The notes beneath the pieces are model-generated. The model did no database searches, was not told the origin of the DNA, and was given only the letters and a program-made list of their open reading frames with translations. The translations under genes were made by a program, and so were the position numbers. Below, in pieces: positions 1 to 6,373 of a stretch of 19,960 bases of DNA. Numbering within the stretch: position 1 is the stretch's first letter; every line of letters begins with the position of its first letter. This DNA comes from B33-G16 sp046498285 (GTDB lineage Bacteria; Desulfobacterota; DSM-4660; Desulfatiglandales; B25-G16): assembly GCA_046498285.1 (NCBI GenBank), contig JAWOBA010000025.1, forward strand, positions 1 to 19,960. Direction: 5' to 3'.

Positions 1-2
1 CT

Positions 3-377
3 TCAACACACCACCATGGGATAGATGTTGCTGCACCGCTTAATACAAAGGTTGTTGCAGTGCATGATGGAGTGGTTAAGTATATGGCTTGGAATGGCGG
101 GTATGGTAAGACAATTAGGATTGAACATAACCTTAATGGTCAGACTTATACTACTCAATATGCCCACTTAAATAAATATAAGAAAGGATTAAAAAGGGGA
201 GATATAGTAATGAGAGGGGAAGTAATCGGGTATGTGGGAAGCACTGGTGTTTCTACAGGGAACCATCTTGATTTTGAGGTTAGGTCTTTGCATGAAAGTT
301 CAGATATTGACCCATACCTTGACCCGGTAGCTTTTTTTTCTAGTGATTTAGATATAAAGATGAGCCCGCCTCGATGA
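3..377 (+). CDS. M23 (LytM-type) peptidase domain protein, C-terminal part
   Basis: The reading frame is open from the window edge, so the 5' end lies outside and only the C-terminal peptidase domain is visible. Family features seen are HHGID (first zinc-ligand motif HxxxD, just after the edge), a Tyr-Ala-His-Leu segment holding the second catalytic histidine, a glycine-rich turn (GYVGSTG), and the closing motif TGNHLDFEV. M23 enzymes are zinc endopeptidases that cut peptidoglycan cross-links in the periplasm; homologues lacking metal ligands instead activate amidases. Here the final motif is HLD rather than the usual HxH, so the third zinc ligand is replaced by aspartate. Whether the protein is active is therefore open. 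After the domain there are about 25 residues ending in SPPR. The downstream gene is convergent. The family call is firm; the specific role is unknown. Confidence 0.85.
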   Translation, partial: STHHHGIDVAAPLNTKVVAVHDGVVKYMAWNGGYGKTIRIEHNLNGQTYTTQYAHLNKYKKGLKRGDIVMRGEVIGYVGSTGVSTGNHLDFEVRSLHESSDIDPYLDPVAFFSSDLDIKMSPPR

Positions 378-481
378 ATGATATTTTTCTTGTGCCCACA
401 GCTTTTGTCTCCCAATTATAGGATGCATAATTTAACGGGCGCACAGGGCATCTTTGGCGAAGGCGAGTAAAGTCAATGTCC

Positions 482-949
482 TCAAGATTTGCTGAACTCG
501 GCCGCAGCCTTTTTGTAGGCGTTTCCCAAATCCTCCATGGCCGCATCGATACCTGATTTTATCTGCTCCCACGCATTTCCGCTGGAAGAACTGAGCTCCT
601 TCAACTTTTCAGCCACCTCATCCTGTTTTTGACGCAATGCCGTCAGCTGTTGTTCAGCTTTCGCCTTTGCATCCCCACCCAGCTTTTCCGCCTTTGCCTG
701 CAGTTGATCAATTTCCTTCTTGTATTCAGCGAGTTTGGTTTCCGTCTGTTCCTGAAAGGCCTGCATCTGCTCATGGGTGTAGGCCTTGGTTGCATCATAA
801 GCTTCCTTGGCCTCCTTCTTGACATCTTCCTTGGACACGCTTGCGGGCTTGCTCTGGTCTTGTTCCTTCTCACCGCAACCCGGCAAGGCCCCCAGGGCCA
901 GCAGCAGCATTATTGCCAATAACCCCCTTGCCAACATGACGCTTTTCAT
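482..949 (-). CDS. Small lysine/alanine-rich coiled-coil lipoprotein
   Basis: The product has 155 residues. It begins with a charged start (MKSVMLARG), a hydrophobic stretch, and a lipobox LPGC with the lipidated cysteine at residue 25, so it should be exported and anchored to a membrane. The mature part is almost wholly charged and alanine-rich (Lys, Glu, Gln, Ala), with long helical heptad-like runs between about residues 40 and 125, suggesting a coiled coil. The final 30 residues are also predicted helical. No enzymatic motif is visible. A strong Shine-Dalgarno (AGGAGG) lies 8-9 bases before the ATG. I do not recognise a named family. It resembles small outer-membrane or periplasmic coiled-coil lipoproteins generally, and function cannot be assigned. 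It is more GC-rich than the genes further right. It stands alone, convergent with the M23 gene and downstream of the tRNA on the same strand. Confidence 0.85.
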   Translation of the reverse strand: MKSVMLARGLLAIMLLLALGALPGCGEKEQDQSKPASVSKEDVKKEAKEAYDATKAYTHEQMQAFQEQTETKLAEYKKEIDQLQAKAEKLGGDAKAKAEQQLTALRQKQDEVAEKLKELSSSSGNAWEQIKSGIDAAMEDLGNAYKKAAAEFSKS

Positions 950-993
950 TTGAAAAACCTCCTTTTCAGTTATTCTTGCTCTGTCCTGTTATC

Positions 994-1020
994 ATTATGG
1001 TGTAATAACCGTATTTACAA
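994..1020 (-). promoter_or_regulatory. Candidate promoter for the lipoprotein gene
   Basis: On the minus strand a TTGTAA (4 of 6 to the -35 consensus, 1015-1020) is followed after 15 bases by CATAAT (5 of 6 to the -10 consensus, 994-999). The spacing is shorter than the optimal 17, so this is weak. It is the best sigma-70-like match in the leader. Confidence 0.25.
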
Positions 1021-1230
1021 TTGAAAGAAAATAAGGAATGAGAAATATTCAGGCCTTATCTATTTGGGCGGCGGCTTGATCAGATCCTTAGCACCTTTGA
1101 TTGAAGTTGTCAGGGCATCCCTTCAATGAAAGCTAAATTTTTTTGCGCTCATTTGCACCCTATATGCACCCTACCCTATTTTTAGGCACAAGAAAAGGAC
1201 TTCCAAAAAGCAGGAAATCTTTAACAGGCT

Positions 1231-1306
1231 TGGTGGAGCTGAGGGGGCTCGAACCCCTGACCTCATGACTGCCAGTCATGTGCTCTCCCATCTGAGCTAC
1301 AGCCCC
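1231..1306 (-). tRNA. tRNA-Ala (anticodon GGC)
   Basis: The minus strand folds into a complete 76-nt cloverleaf. The acceptor stem GGGGCUG pairs with CAGCUCC and contains the G3:U70 wobble that is the alanine identity element. The D arm is GCUC/GAGC. The anticodon stem is CAUGA/UCAUG with loop CUGGCAG, giving anticodon GGC (reads GCC/GCU alanine codons). The T arm is AGGGG/CCCCU with loop UUCGAGC. Discriminator A73 and the CCA end are encoded. Upstream on the same strand a TTGACA (1343-1348) and a TATATT (1316-1321) lie 21 bases apart. This is a possible but badly spaced promoter. Confidence 0.97.
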
Positions 1307-1453
1307 ATGTAATAAAATATAGGTAACAGATAATAGCTTCTCTGTCAACAGGTAATTGTCCTGGAAAAACAAGGTTTTTATTCAAGTCCAAAGTTCCAGG
1401 GTTCACAGTTCAAGCCCGCCCTGCCTGCCCTGGCGCAATTTGCCTGAAATATT

Positions 1454-1649
1454 CTATTGTTCCTGCGATAGGTCAGAAGCTGTGTCTGTATAGATCATGC
1501 TTAAAACCAGGTCTGGGATAGGGGTTAGAGAGATAAAACGCTGTCGAATCATCAATCTAAAGTATTTGCTTTCAATTTGAAGAGAAATGAGGAGTTCATC
1601 TGCTTCTTGCCATAAGCCACGCCATATTGTGAGACCTTTGCATAACCCC
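1454..1649 (-). pseudogene. Possible remnant of an unidentified gene
   Basis: A minus-strand frame is open for about 65 codons, ending at a TAG (1454-1456). It reads through WRGLWQEADELL, QIESKYFRLMIRQRF and PIPDLVLSMIYTD, a composition that looks protein-like. It has no usable start codon near its beginning; its open frame begins just inside the repeat unit that starts at 1640. A truncated gene whose 5' part was displaced by the repeat is one explanation. A chance open frame is equally possible at this length. No family recognised. Confidence 0.25.
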
Positions 1650-1876
1650 TATTGATCTAAAGACAATGGGCTTTTTTTCAGTTCCCTCCGGGGCGTAGGC
1701 CCTCCCTTCCGGGACGGAGTCTCCTCCAGGACGGAGTCGGGCCGGAGGCCGAAACTCTCGGGCTGGTCTTTTCAGCACCCTTCTCTCCGAGCGGGAGGCT
1801 CTACCTTCCGGGACGGAGGCCCCTCCAGGACGGAGTCGAGCCGGAGGCCACCAGTCACTTCAAAAAGTCCATCGTC
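1640..1876 (-). repeat. GC-rich palindromic repeat unit, uninterrupted copy
   Basis: One end carries GCATAACCCCTATTGATC then AAAGACAATGGGC and a T-run (1640-1678). The other end (1861-1876) carries the inverted core CAAAAAGTCCATCGTC, so the unit is bounded by imperfect inverted repeats; the outermost 22 bases are not preserved at the 1876 side. Between them lie two diverged tandem copies of a roughly 70-base GC-rich block, each with CTCCGTCCTGGAGG and CCCGGAAGG words that can form hairpins. The same unit occurs in the opposite orientation at 11995-12615, where it is split by an insertion; here the equivalent point (1774-1777) is intact. It encodes nothing evident. It behaves like a non-autonomous, MITE-like or intergenic palindromic repeat, but mobility is inferred only. 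Confidence 0.7.
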
Positions 1877-1929
1877 TTTTTGAGAATGGTGAAAATCGCC
1901 AGGTTTTTCAAAGGCCTCATTGCATCGAT

Positions 1930-1961
1930 GTCAACCGTGAACGTTGAACCGTGAACCCGAC
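1930..1961. repeat. GTGAAC/GTTGAAC degenerate word cluster
   Basis: Overlapping words CCGTGAAC, GTTGAAC and CCGTGAACCC follow one another in about 30 bases. Similar clusters occur at 1393-1416, 2806-2850 and 7444-7466, always between genes. They look like short intergenic repeats of this genome. No function can be read from them. Confidence 0.5.
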
Positions 1962-1985
1962 ACCCTACGAAATTATACCCTGAGT

Positions 1986-2795
1986 TTAATAAAGCACATC
2001 ATTCATGCTTCCACTTCTGAAACCAGAAAGATCAAGGGCAGTATATGTAACACCAAGTTCCTTAAACGCTTTTACCACCTTGTCTCTAATAGGTAATTCT
2101 GCCAGCCTCCCGATCTCGTTTTTTGAAACCTCGATCCTGGCAATAGGTGGATGGTAACGCATTCTTACTTCTTTAAAACCAAGTTGATGCAACAAGGCTT
2201 CTCCCTTTTCTATAATAGAGAGGATGTCTTCATTTATATAGGTGCCATAGGCTATACGTGAGGCCAGGCAGGCAGAAGACGGCATATTCCATATTTCCAT
2301 GTTTCTTTTTTTCGCCTCTTGCCGTATATCATTTTTATCTAAGCCAGCCTCGATGAAGGGCGATTGTATCCCTGATTTTTGCGCTAGATCCAAACCTGGC
2401 CGATATTCCTTTATATCATCAATATTATTGCCATCAGCTATATGCTTAATACCTCGTTTGTTACTCTCTTTTTTTAACTCTTCAATCATCTTCATTTTAC
2501 AGAAATGACACCGCATTTTGTCATTCTTGGAAAAATCGCTTTCAGCAAGTATATCAAATTTGATTTTTATATGATCTATCTTTAACTTCTTGGCAATATT
2601 CTCTGCACTTATGAGATCATTTCTTGAAAAGATTGGGGAGGTAAAGGTAATGGCCTTTACCTTCTCTTTGAGAGTTTCGGAGGCTATGTGAAGGAGAAGG
2701 GCGCTATCAACACCGCCTGAAAGGGAAATCAGAACGGATCCCATAGAATCCAAAAGATGTTTTAATTTCCTCGTTTTCGTCACTGATGTGAACAT
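1986..2795 (-). CDS. larE: ATP-dependent sacrificial sulfur transferase LarE-like (PP-loop)
   Basis: The product has 269 residues, the usual LarE size. The PP-loop SGGVDS is at residues 26-31 (ATP binding and adenylylation). The LarE signature ACLASRIAYG is at 175-184, with Cys176 in the position of the sacrificial cysteine of the Lactobacillus enzyme. A CxxC pair (Cys96, Cys99) is also present. With Cys176 it gives the three-cysteine set reported, as I recall, for [4Fe-4S]-type LarE proteins such as that of Thermotoga. LarE adds sulfur to the pyridinium dicarboxylate precursor of the nickel-pincer nucleotide cofactor. No larB, larC or racemase gene is in the window. The gene lies 65 bases downstream of the HcyBio gene on the same strand. 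That gap holds GTTCA-type words and no clear Shine-Dalgarno, so the start is uncertain; Met18 is the next in-frame ATG. Confidence 0.88.
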   Translation of the reverse strand: MFTSVTKTRKLKHLLDSMGSVLISLSGGVDSALLLHIASETLKEKVKAITFTSPIFSRNDLISAENIAKKLKIDHIKIKFDILAESDFSKNDKMRCHFCKMKMIEELKKESNKRGIKHIADGNNIDDIKEYRPGLDLAQKSGIQSPFIEAGLDKNDIRQEAKKRNMEIWNMPSSACLASRIAYGTYINEDILSIIEKGEALLHQLGFKEVRMRYHPPIARIEVSKNEIGRLAELPIRDKVVKAFKELGVTYTALDLSGFRSGSMNDVLY

Positions 2796-2805
2796 CGTAA
2801 GCGTT

Positions 2806-2850
2806 CAATAGTTCAATACCCTGAACCCAAGAACCCTGAATCCGAGAACG
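2806..2850. repeat. GTTCAA/GAACCC degenerate word cluster in the larE leader
   Basis: GTTCAATAGTTCAATACC is followed by CTGAACCC, AGAACCC and TGAATCC words in 45 bases. This fills most of the gap between the HcyBio stop and the larE start. It is the same word family as at 1930-1961 and 7444-7466. Confidence 0.5.
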
Positions 2851-2860
2851 ATTACAGTCA

Positions 2861-4030
2861 CTATATATCCTTGAGAAGGTGCTGAGGGTGGCCAAGATAG
2901 AATTTTCCTTTCTGAATCCATTCTTTGAGGATATCTGCAATCTCTTGAGCCCTTACATAAGAGGAAAGTGGCACAGCCTGGATAGTCTGGCCATGCCATG
3001 TTATCGTTCCACTCTTTAATTCTGCATAACTTACCTGGCCTATGCTTTCAGGGTTTCCCCTGGGGTAGTCTTTTCCATAATCAATGATTTGGGTGAAGAT
3101 ATCCTTATCAGAGACACCGGCATATCTTGCTATATCCTCGTTCAGGATTGGTATTGGGATACCTATACCCACAGCCAGAGAACATCCATAACCAAGTATG
3201 CTTAGCCCTGCTAACCAGCGGGGCTTCATCGCTTTTAAATCACCCATTACCATCAATGTTGCGCCCGGCTCTAAAGGAACCCCATTGTTACCTCTTGGAA
3301 CTGATAGATTGTGCTGAGTTCCAGCCCAGGTTATGTATCCCTGGGCACCCCCAAGGAAAATCCTGGTTCCCAAACCAATTGTCAGACAGTAGGGATCATT
3401 AATGAGCGGACTAAGCTGCCCTGCTGTCGCATAGTTGACATTGCCGGCCTTTGGTCTTAAAACACCCATGTAGGTATAGATAGTATTATCTGTTAAGTTT
3501 ATAGCACAGTGATAGTTCTGGTTAGCATTCCTGGGATTAACCAGAATAGCATTTGGAAGCTCTGACAATCTTATTTGTTTTTTTATTTCTCGTTTGGGAT
3601 AACAATCTGTTGTATATGCCTTGGCAACCAGCTGAACTCTTTTGCCAGAGACCAGGTCATGTATGACATGTCCACCACCATATTTGAATTGACCGGGATG
3701 AATTTTATTTAATGGATCATCTATCGTTGGTTCTGTAGCGCCTATATATATATCTACAGCGGCAAGGCCAGCATATGCCGGAACGTCATTAAGGGTAACC
3801 TGAGATGCCTTGATAGGTGGTTTGCTATGGCCAAAATTAAGAAATGCCCCTGATGAGCACATAGGAGAAAAGGTTCCAGTTGTCACCACATCAATATCTC
3901 TGGCAGCTTTCTCTGGTCCATTTTCTTTGACTATGCCTATCATCTCTTCAGCAGTGACAACTACCACCTGGCCTTCTTTTATCCGCCTATTTATTTCATC
4001 AATTGTCTTTTTGATCTTATGCTTAGCCAT
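2861..4030 (-). CDS. HcyBio/DUF39 family homocysteine biosynthesis protein
   Basis: The product has 389 residues and resembles the DUF39/HcyBio family. The archaeal member (MA1821 type) is associated with making homocysteine from aspartate semialdehyde and a sulfur donor, bypassing the usual transsulfuration or O-acyl-homoserine route. Recognisable segments are VVTTGTFSPMCSSGAFLNFGH (about 48-68, Cys58), YIGATEP, GQFKYGGGHVIHDLVSGK (113-130), AKAYTTDCYPKREI (Cys143), and a C-terminal half with AGTQHN and GYGCSLAVGIGIPIPILNE. Cys58 and Cys143 are the likely persulfide-carrying residues. There are no C-terminal CBS domains, which some archaeal versions carry, and no partner NIL/ferredoxin gene in the window. 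It starts 18 bases after a plausible transcription start and is followed by larE, probably in one transcript. The Shine-Dalgarno (AGGG, 8-10 bases before the ATG) is modest. Family is confident; the reaction in this organism is inferred. Confidence 0.85.
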   Translation of the reverse strand: MAKHKIKKTIDEINRRIKEGQVVVVTAEEMIGIVKENGPEKAARDIDVVTTGTFSPMCSSGAFLNFGHSKPPIKASQVTLNDVPAYAGLAAVDIYIGATEPTIDDPLNKIHPGQFKYGGGHVIHDLVSGKRVQLVAKAYTTDCYPKREIKKQIRLSELPNAILVNPRNANQNYHCAINLTDNTIYTYMGVLRPKAGNVNYATAGQLSPLINDPYCLTIGLGTRIFLGGAQGYITWAGTQHNLSVPRGNNGVPLEPGATLMVMGDLKAMKPRWLAGLSILGYGCSLAVGIGIPIPILNEDIARYAGVSDKDIFTQIIDYGKDYPRGNPESIGQVSYAELKSGTITWHGQTIQAVPLSSYVRAQEIADILKEWIQKGKFYLGHPQHLLKDI

Positions 4031-4055
4031 ACCATAACCCTACAAAATTGTGGCT

Positions 4056-4084
4056 ACTATATGAAAATCTATTTCTTTTTACAA
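4056..4084 (-). promoter_or_regulatory. Candidate sigma-70 promoter for HcyBio-larE
   Basis: On the minus strand TTGTAA (4079-4084, 4 of 6) and TATAGT (4056-4061, 5 of 6) are separated by exactly 17 bases. Transcription would begin near 4049, giving a leader of about 18 bases. No riboswitch-like structure fits in so short a leader. Confidence 0.5.
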
Positions 4085-4123
4085 GAAAATAAAATTGTCA
4101 ATCATAAAAGGATAAAGGGATTC

Positions 4124-4152
4124 TTGACTTTATTGTTTCTTTGGATAACAAT
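4124..4152 (+). promoter_or_regulatory. Candidate sigma-70 promoter for kdsA
   Basis: TTGACT (4124-4129, 5 of 6) is followed after 17 bases by AACAAT (4147-4152, 4 of 6). The predicted start near 4159 leaves about 100 bases of leader before kdsA. It is divergent from the HcyBio promoter. Confidence 0.4.
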
Positions 4153-4255
4153 AAGCCATTATTTATGGAGCTTATTCTATGATTTCCCAGAAAGCAGGGA
4201 TAAAGGTTTTTTTCCAAGTGAATTCTAATCGATTTCAGAAGGGAAATCATAGCCA

Positions 4256-5158
4256 ATGGAAAAAGAGGTAGCAGATATGTTTAAATCATCCCCTGGCCTC
4301 AGCCATGGTCATCCGAACAGCGTAAAGATAGGAGACGTGAAGATTGGGGAAGATGGTCCTCTCTTTTTGATATCTGGTCCATGTGTAATAGAAAATGAAG
4401 AAACAACCTTTAAGGTTGCGTATTTTTTAAAAGGCATAGCTCAAAGCTTGAACATACCAGTAATCTTCAAGAGTTCATATGATAAGGCCAATCGAACATC
4501 GATCGCCTCTTTTAGGGGCCCCGGGTTAACGAGAGGGTTAGAGATTCTTAGAGAGGTAAAGGCTGCCACAGGGCTACCAATTTTATCAGACATACATCAA
4601 GTCAGTGAAATCGAAAAAGCAGCAGAGATATTGGACATTATTCAGATTCCTGCATTTCTATCCCGACAGACAGACTTAATTGTAGAGGCATCCAAAACTC
4701 ACTTACCTATCAATATTAAAAAAGGGCAATTCCTGTCTCCTTGGGATATGGAGCAGGTTGTTTTAAAGGCTGCTTCAGGGGGTAATAACAATATTTTATT
4801 GACTGAAAGGGGTACATGCTTTGGCTACAATAGCCTTATAACAGACATGAGATCTATTTCTGTTATGAAAACGTTTGGATATCCAGTTATATTTGATGGC
4901 ACTCATAGTGTACAGTTGCCTGGGGGCAGAGGTACGTCCTCTGGTGGTCAGAGAGAGTTTGTTGCTCCTCTTTCAAAGGCTGCCATAGCTGCTGGTGCTG
5001 ACGGAATTTTTCTGGAGATCCATCCAGATCCTGATTCAGCGCTTTCTGATGGTCCAAATTCCCTTGCATTCGAGCATCTTGAATCTCTGCTTATGGTTTT
5101 GAAGAAAATATATCAGATAGTTAGAGAAAAACCAACAGAAGCCCATCCTCGTAAATAG
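4256..5158 (+). CDS. kdsA: 3-deoxy-8-phosphooctulonate (Kdo-8-P) synthase
   Basis: This enzyme condenses phosphoenolpyruvate with arabinose-5-phosphate to give Kdo-8-phosphate for lipopolysaccharide core synthesis in the cytoplasm. Signature blocks are ISGPCVIE, FKSSYDKANRTSI, SFRGPGL, DIIQIPAFLSRQTD, KKGQFLSPWD, LTERGTCFGYN, FDGTHSVQLPGG and GIFLEIHPDPDSALSDGPN. Cys43, His217, Glu254 and Asp265 match the four metal ligands of the Aquifex enzyme, so this is the metal-dependent class rather than the E. coli metal-free class with Asn. At 300 residues it is about 20 longer than typical. An alternative start at Met8 (4277) has a better-placed AGAGG and would give a more usual length. It heads the lpt-rpoN cluster. 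kdsC and kdsD, often adjacent, are absent here. Confidence 0.96.
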   Translation: MEKEVADMFKSSPGLSHGHPNSVKIGDVKIGEDGPLFLISGPCVIENEETTFKVAYFLKGIAQSLNIPVIFKSSYDKANRTSIASFRGPGLTRGLEILREVKAATGLPILSDIHQVSEIEKAAEILDIIQIPAFLSRQTDLIVEASKTHLPINIKKGQFLSPWDMEQVVLKAASGGNNNILLTERGTCFGYNSLITDMRSISVMKTFGYPVIFDGTHSVQLPGGRGTSSGGQREFVAPLSKAAIAAGADGIFLEIHPDPDSALSDGPNSLAFEHLESLLMVLKKIYQIVREKPTEAHPRK

Positions 5159-5238
5159 TGATCTTATTAGCCTGTCAGGTCTTATAAACCTATGGGGCCA
5201 ATGTTGGAACTGAAAAATTATGTAATAGGCATGTAACC

Positions 5239-5247
5239 TGGTATAAT
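5239..5247 (+). promoter_or_regulatory. Extended -10 element immediately before lptC
   Basis: TGGTATAAT is a perfect extended -10 (TG at 5239-5240, TATAAT at 5242-5247), ending 2 bases before the lptC ATG. The only -35 candidate is TTATGT (5218-5223). A start from it would fall inside the first codons of lptC, so it would serve lptC only if translation is leaderless or starts later. It may be a chance match. Confidence 0.25.
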
Positions 5248-5249
5248 GC

Positions 5250-5822
5250 ATGAAAAAAGTCCCTGTAGTAGCATGGCCCGTAATAGGGGGTTTTTTACTT
5301 TTAATAATAGTTGGCGTTTTTCTCTTTAAAATACCACGGCTAGGTAAGATTCCCTCAAAAACATCCGACTTAATACCCGGAGAATCCCTTAAAATCTCCG
5401 ATATCAACTATAGCCAGGATTATAGCAATGGTGAAGGGAAATGGAATCTCAAGGCAAAAGAGGGGCATTTTTATGACAATAATCAAATTCTTGAGTTAAC
5501 GGATGTCTTTTTAAAATTAGACACTGGTAACAAAAACTTTTATACTATAAAAGGAAATAAAGGCCATTATTGGAGAGAAAGCGGCAAAATTGTTCTCAAA
5601 GGAAATGTGCTAGGCAGATCTGCTACCGGCTACCAAATTGAAACAAGCCTTTTGACTTTCAGGCAAAAAGACAATGAAGTGGAAACTGATGACCCTATAC
5701 AAATAATCGGCCCTTTCTTTAGGATCAAGGGAACCGGGCTTTATATTGATCTCATTAAAAACAAATTTACGGTCAAAAAAGATGTTTGCACAACCATTAT
5801 TGGGGAGGAGTTTTTTCAATGA
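5250..5822 (+). CDS. lptC: Lipopolysaccharide export protein LptC
   Basis: The product has 190 residues and the LptC layout: a short basic N-terminus, a single membrane helix (about 9-27, PVIGGFLLLIIVGVFLF), then a periplasmic beta-rich domain with the repeating pattern of the OstA/LptA fold (ISDINYSQDYSNGEGKWNLKAKEGHFY, ITLELTDV-like strands, KIVLKGNVLG). LptC links the inner-membrane LptB2FG transporter to periplasmic LptA and passes lipopolysaccharide along the bridge. It sits between kdsA and lptA, the conserved order. Its TGA stop overlaps the lptA start. No clear Shine-Dalgarno precedes its ATG and there is no internal methionine nearby, so the start is the best available but not supported by a ribosome-binding site. 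Sequence identity in this family is low; context makes the call secure. Confidence 0.88.
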   Translation: MKKVPVVAWPVIGGFLLLIIVGVFLFKIPRLGKIPSKTSDLIPGESLKISDINYSQDYSNGEGKWNLKAKEGHFYDNNQILELTDVFLKLDTGNKNFYTIKGNKGHYWRESGKIVLKGNVLGRSATGYQIETSLLTFRQKDNEVETDDPIQIIGPFFRIKGTGLYIDLIKNKFTVKKDVCTTIIGEEFFQ

Positions 5823-6373
5823 TGAAAATACGTTCAATTGTTTCTTTCAACATATTCACTTTCATTATATTCGTCCTATTTTCTCAGATGATCGCCTTTT
5901 CTCAGGAAAGCAAGGAGTCCAACCAGACTTCCACGGAAAACCCTATTGTTATTTACTCAGACACCCTTGAGCTTGATCAAGAAAAAAAAGAAGTTATATT
6001 TAAAGGTAATGTAAAGGCAAACACAAATGATATGGTAATAGATTGCCAAACAATGCTTGTATACTATCATGGCAGCCCAATGGATGAAAAAGCGAATATA
6101 GAATCAAGCAGGATAGATAAAATTGTCGCCTTAGGGGATGTTATTATTAATCGTCACGATGGTAGTATGGCTCGAGCAGAAAAGGCAATTTTTTATCAGA
6201 ATGAGCAAAAGGTTGTTCTTACAGAAAATCCATTGGTTCAACAAGGTGCAGATTTTGTTGAAGGGAAACAAATAACTATATTTTTGAATGAAAATCGAAG
6301 TATTGTGGAGGGGAATGGAAAGAAAAGGGTTAAAGCTACTATTTTTCCCAAGGAGGAAAAAGGGGAGAAATGA
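5819..6373 (+). CDS. lptA: Lipopolysaccharide transport periplasmic protein LptA
   Basis: Two consecutive ATGs (5819 and 5822) lie 9-12 bases after a strong GGAGGAG, which sets the start here rather than at an upstream TTG. The first ATG overlaps the lptC stop. The protein (about 184 residues) has a signal peptide (MMKIRSIVSFNIF through MIAFS, hydrophobic core, cleavage probably near residue 23-24) and an OstA-type domain: PIVIYSDTLELDQEKKEVIFKGNV, GDVIINRHDGSMARAEKAIFY, EGKQITIFLNENRSIVEG. It forms the periplasmic filament that carries lipopolysaccharide between LptC and LptD. The last bases overlap the lptB start (ATGA), which indicates translational coupling. Confidence 0.93.
   Translation: MMKIRSIVSFNIFTFIIFVLFSQMIAFSQESKESNQTSTENPIVIYSDTLELDQEKKEVIFKGNVKANTNDMVIDCQTMLVYYHGSPMDEKANIESSRIDKIVALGDVIINRHDGSMARAEKAIFYQNEQKVVLTENPLVQQGADFVEGKQITIFLNENRSIVEGNGKKRVKATIFPKEEKGEK

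Larger units (their letters stand above)
1307..1985. other. Gene-free stretch with a repeat unit and a possible gene remnant
   Basis: This is about 680 bases without a convincing gene. From left to right it holds the tRNA upstream region, a patch of GTTCA-type words (1393-1416), a short open frame that may be a gene remnant (1454-1649, minus), a GC-rich repeat unit (1640-1876), and another patch of GTTCA/GTGAAC words (1930-1961) just before the end of larE. The GC-rich half contrasts sharply with the AT-rich genes nearby. Confidence 0.8.

Noticed and set aside
1060..1152. Minus-strand frame with an in-frame TGA (1123-1125), considered as a selenocysteine or pseudogene candidate
   Set aside because: Only about 30 codons, no recognisable family and no evident insertion-element hairpin after the TGA; most likely chance.
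4019..4228. 69-codon plus-strand frame with a hydrophobic middle before kdsA
   Set aside because: It starts inside the HcyBio gene on the opposite strand and covers both candidate divergent promoters; no Shine-Dalgarno.
4031..4255. Methionine-pathway riboswitch (SAM or SAH type) before HcyBio
   Set aside because: The likely leader is only about 18 bases, and no conserved aptamer core was recognised on the minus strand.
5036..5407. 123-codon minus-strand open frame
   Set aside because: Antisense to the end of kdsA and the start of lptC, both supported genes.
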